Shown here: positions 63,307 through 64,000 of the stretch, in pieces | How the letters are laid out: each line of letters begins with the position of its first letter | How positions within the stretch are numbered: the first letter of the stretch is position 1 | DNA from: Polyangium sp. 6x1 | Lineage (GTDB): Bacteria; Myxococcota_A; Polyangia; Polyangiales; Polyangiaceae | Direction of reading: 5' to 3' | Assembly (NCBI RefSeq): GCF_029946515.1 | Contig: NZ_JARZHH010000016.1 | Coordinates: 1 to 64,000, forward strand | Length of the DNA stretch: 64,000 nt | Position numbers and translations under genes: made by a program | The notes under the pieces: generated by a model | The model's database searches: none | What the model saw: the letters and a program-made list of their open reading frames with translations, nothing else | Told to the model about the DNA's origin: nothing

Positions 63307-64000
63307 CTACGGCTCCGACTGGAACGGATAGGGCACGGCGCGCGGCGGCTCGAAGTTCTCCTTGATCAAGCGCGGCGACGTCCAGCGCAGGAGGTTCAGC
63401 ACGCTGCCGGCCTTGTCGTTCGTCCCCGACGCGCGGTCGCCGCCGAACGGCTGTTGCCCGACCACGGCGCCCGTGGGTTTGTCGTTCACGTAGAAGTTGC
63501 CGGCTGCACGGCGGAGCTCGCGGCTCGCCTTCTCGATGAACGATCGATCGCGAGCGAACACCGCGCCCGTCAGCGCGTACGGGCTCGTCTGGTCGCAAAG
63601 CTCGAGCGCCTCGTCCACCTGGTTGTCGTCGTACGGCCACACCGTCAGCACGGGCCCGAAGAGCTCCGTCTCCATCAGCGTGTGCTTCGGGTCGTCGGTC
63701 TCCATCACGGTCGGCTCGATGAAGAAGCCCTCCGTGTCGCTCCACTCGCCGCCGCAGATGAGCCGCGCGCGACCGCCCTTCCGCGCCTCCTCCACCGCGC
63801 CCGTGATCCGCGCGTAGGCGCGACCGTCGATCACCGCGCCCATGAAGTTCCGGAAGTCGGAAACGTCGCCGACGCGGATCATCCGCGTGAGCTCCACGAT
63901 CCGCTCCTTCAGCGCCGGCCACATCGACTTCGGCACGTACGCACGCGACGCCGCCGAGCACTTTTGGCCCTGGTACTCGAACGCGCCTCGCACGAGCGCG
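63307..64000 (-). CDS. pruA: 1-pyrroline-5-carboxylate dehydrogenase, C-terminal part, cut by window edge
   Basis: About 231 residues of the C-terminal region are visible; the gene begins beyond 64000. The reading is open to the edge, and the GTG at 63993 is an internal Val (ALVRGAFEYQGQKCSA). The catalytic Cys lies in GQKCSAASR. EGFFIEPTVMETDDPKHTLM, ELFGPVLTVWPYDD, NFYVNDKPTGAVVGQQPFGG and GTNDKAGSVLNLLRW are typical of the group 1 P5C dehydrogenase, which oxidises glutamate semialdehyde to glutamate in proline breakdown. The proline dehydrogenase partner is not in view. Confidence 0.92.
   Translation of the reverse strand, partial: ALVRGAFEYQGQKCSAASRAYVPKSMWPALKERIVELTRMIRVGDVSDFRNFMGAVIDGRAYARITGAVEEARKGGRARLICGGEWSDTEGFFIEPTVMETDDPKHTLMETELFGPVLTVWPYDDNQVDEALELCDQTSPYALTGAVFARDRSFIEKASRELRRAAGNFYVNDKPTGAVVGQQPFGGDRASGTNDKAGSVLNLLRWTSPRLIKENFEPPRAVPYPFQSEP

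Overview
The window is very GC-rich chromosomal DNA from a myxobacterium-like deltaproteobacterium (Polyangiales type is my inference). Supporting signs are abundant Ala/Pro-rich lipoproteins, eukaryotic-like Ser/Thr kinases, PilZ and FHA proteins, thrombospondin-type-3/OmpA lipoproteins, an IF-3 with an acidic C-terminal tail like Myxococcus Dsg, and type IV pilus motor genes. The taxonomic call rests on gene style only.

Left third (1-21.7 kb) is accessory. It opens with the end of an FG-GAP/VCBS repeat protein, then about 700 bp of degenerate DNA. Three blocks of an extremely GC-rich interspersed repeat follow (about 2.28-4.83, 7.0-8.45 and 9.44-11.33 kb). Between them sit small, clearly less GC-rich cargo genes: a LuxR-type regulator plus a lipoprotein amidase, then a broken HAD-domain gene and a short secreted peptide with eight cysteines. 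From 11.4 to 21.7 kb lies a phage-derived integrative island: terminase-small-subunit-like protein, a Mu-like protein with an internal minisatellite, a tail tape measure protein, a membrane-anchored ECF-like sigma factor with two exported proteins, two palindromic operator-like sites, an excisionase-like HTH protein and a tyrosine recombinase. No capsid, portal or large terminase is present, so it is a remnant or a repurposed element.

The core begins at ychF (21.8 kb). It continues with a secreted Kunitz (BPTI-type) inhibitor, two lipoproteins, a Ser/Thr kinase, a PDZ-like protein, infC, tRNA-Val(GAC), the yajC-secD-secF translocase operon ended by a clear terminator, recJ, an MCE-type ABC ATPase and substrate-binding protein without a permease, a MocR/PdxR regulator divergent from a PNPOx-GNAT fusion, an aspartate-type aminotransferase and tRNA-Val(CAC). 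An 81-bp hairpin array follows that tRNA.

The right part (43.3-64 kb) holds envelope and signalling genes: TPR-like membrane protein, two PilZ proteins, TPR/beta-barrel and OmpA-TSP3 lipoprotein genes, lexA, pilB-pilT, an FHA protein overlapping a protein kinase, a large TPR protein whose N-terminus looks like a caspase-fold domain lacking the catalytic His, an M3 metallopeptidase lipoprotein, a small lipoprotein, and the C-terminal part of P5C dehydrogenase running off the edge.

The repeat blocks read open in most frames on both strands. Long ORFs there are composition artefacts and are not annotated as genes.
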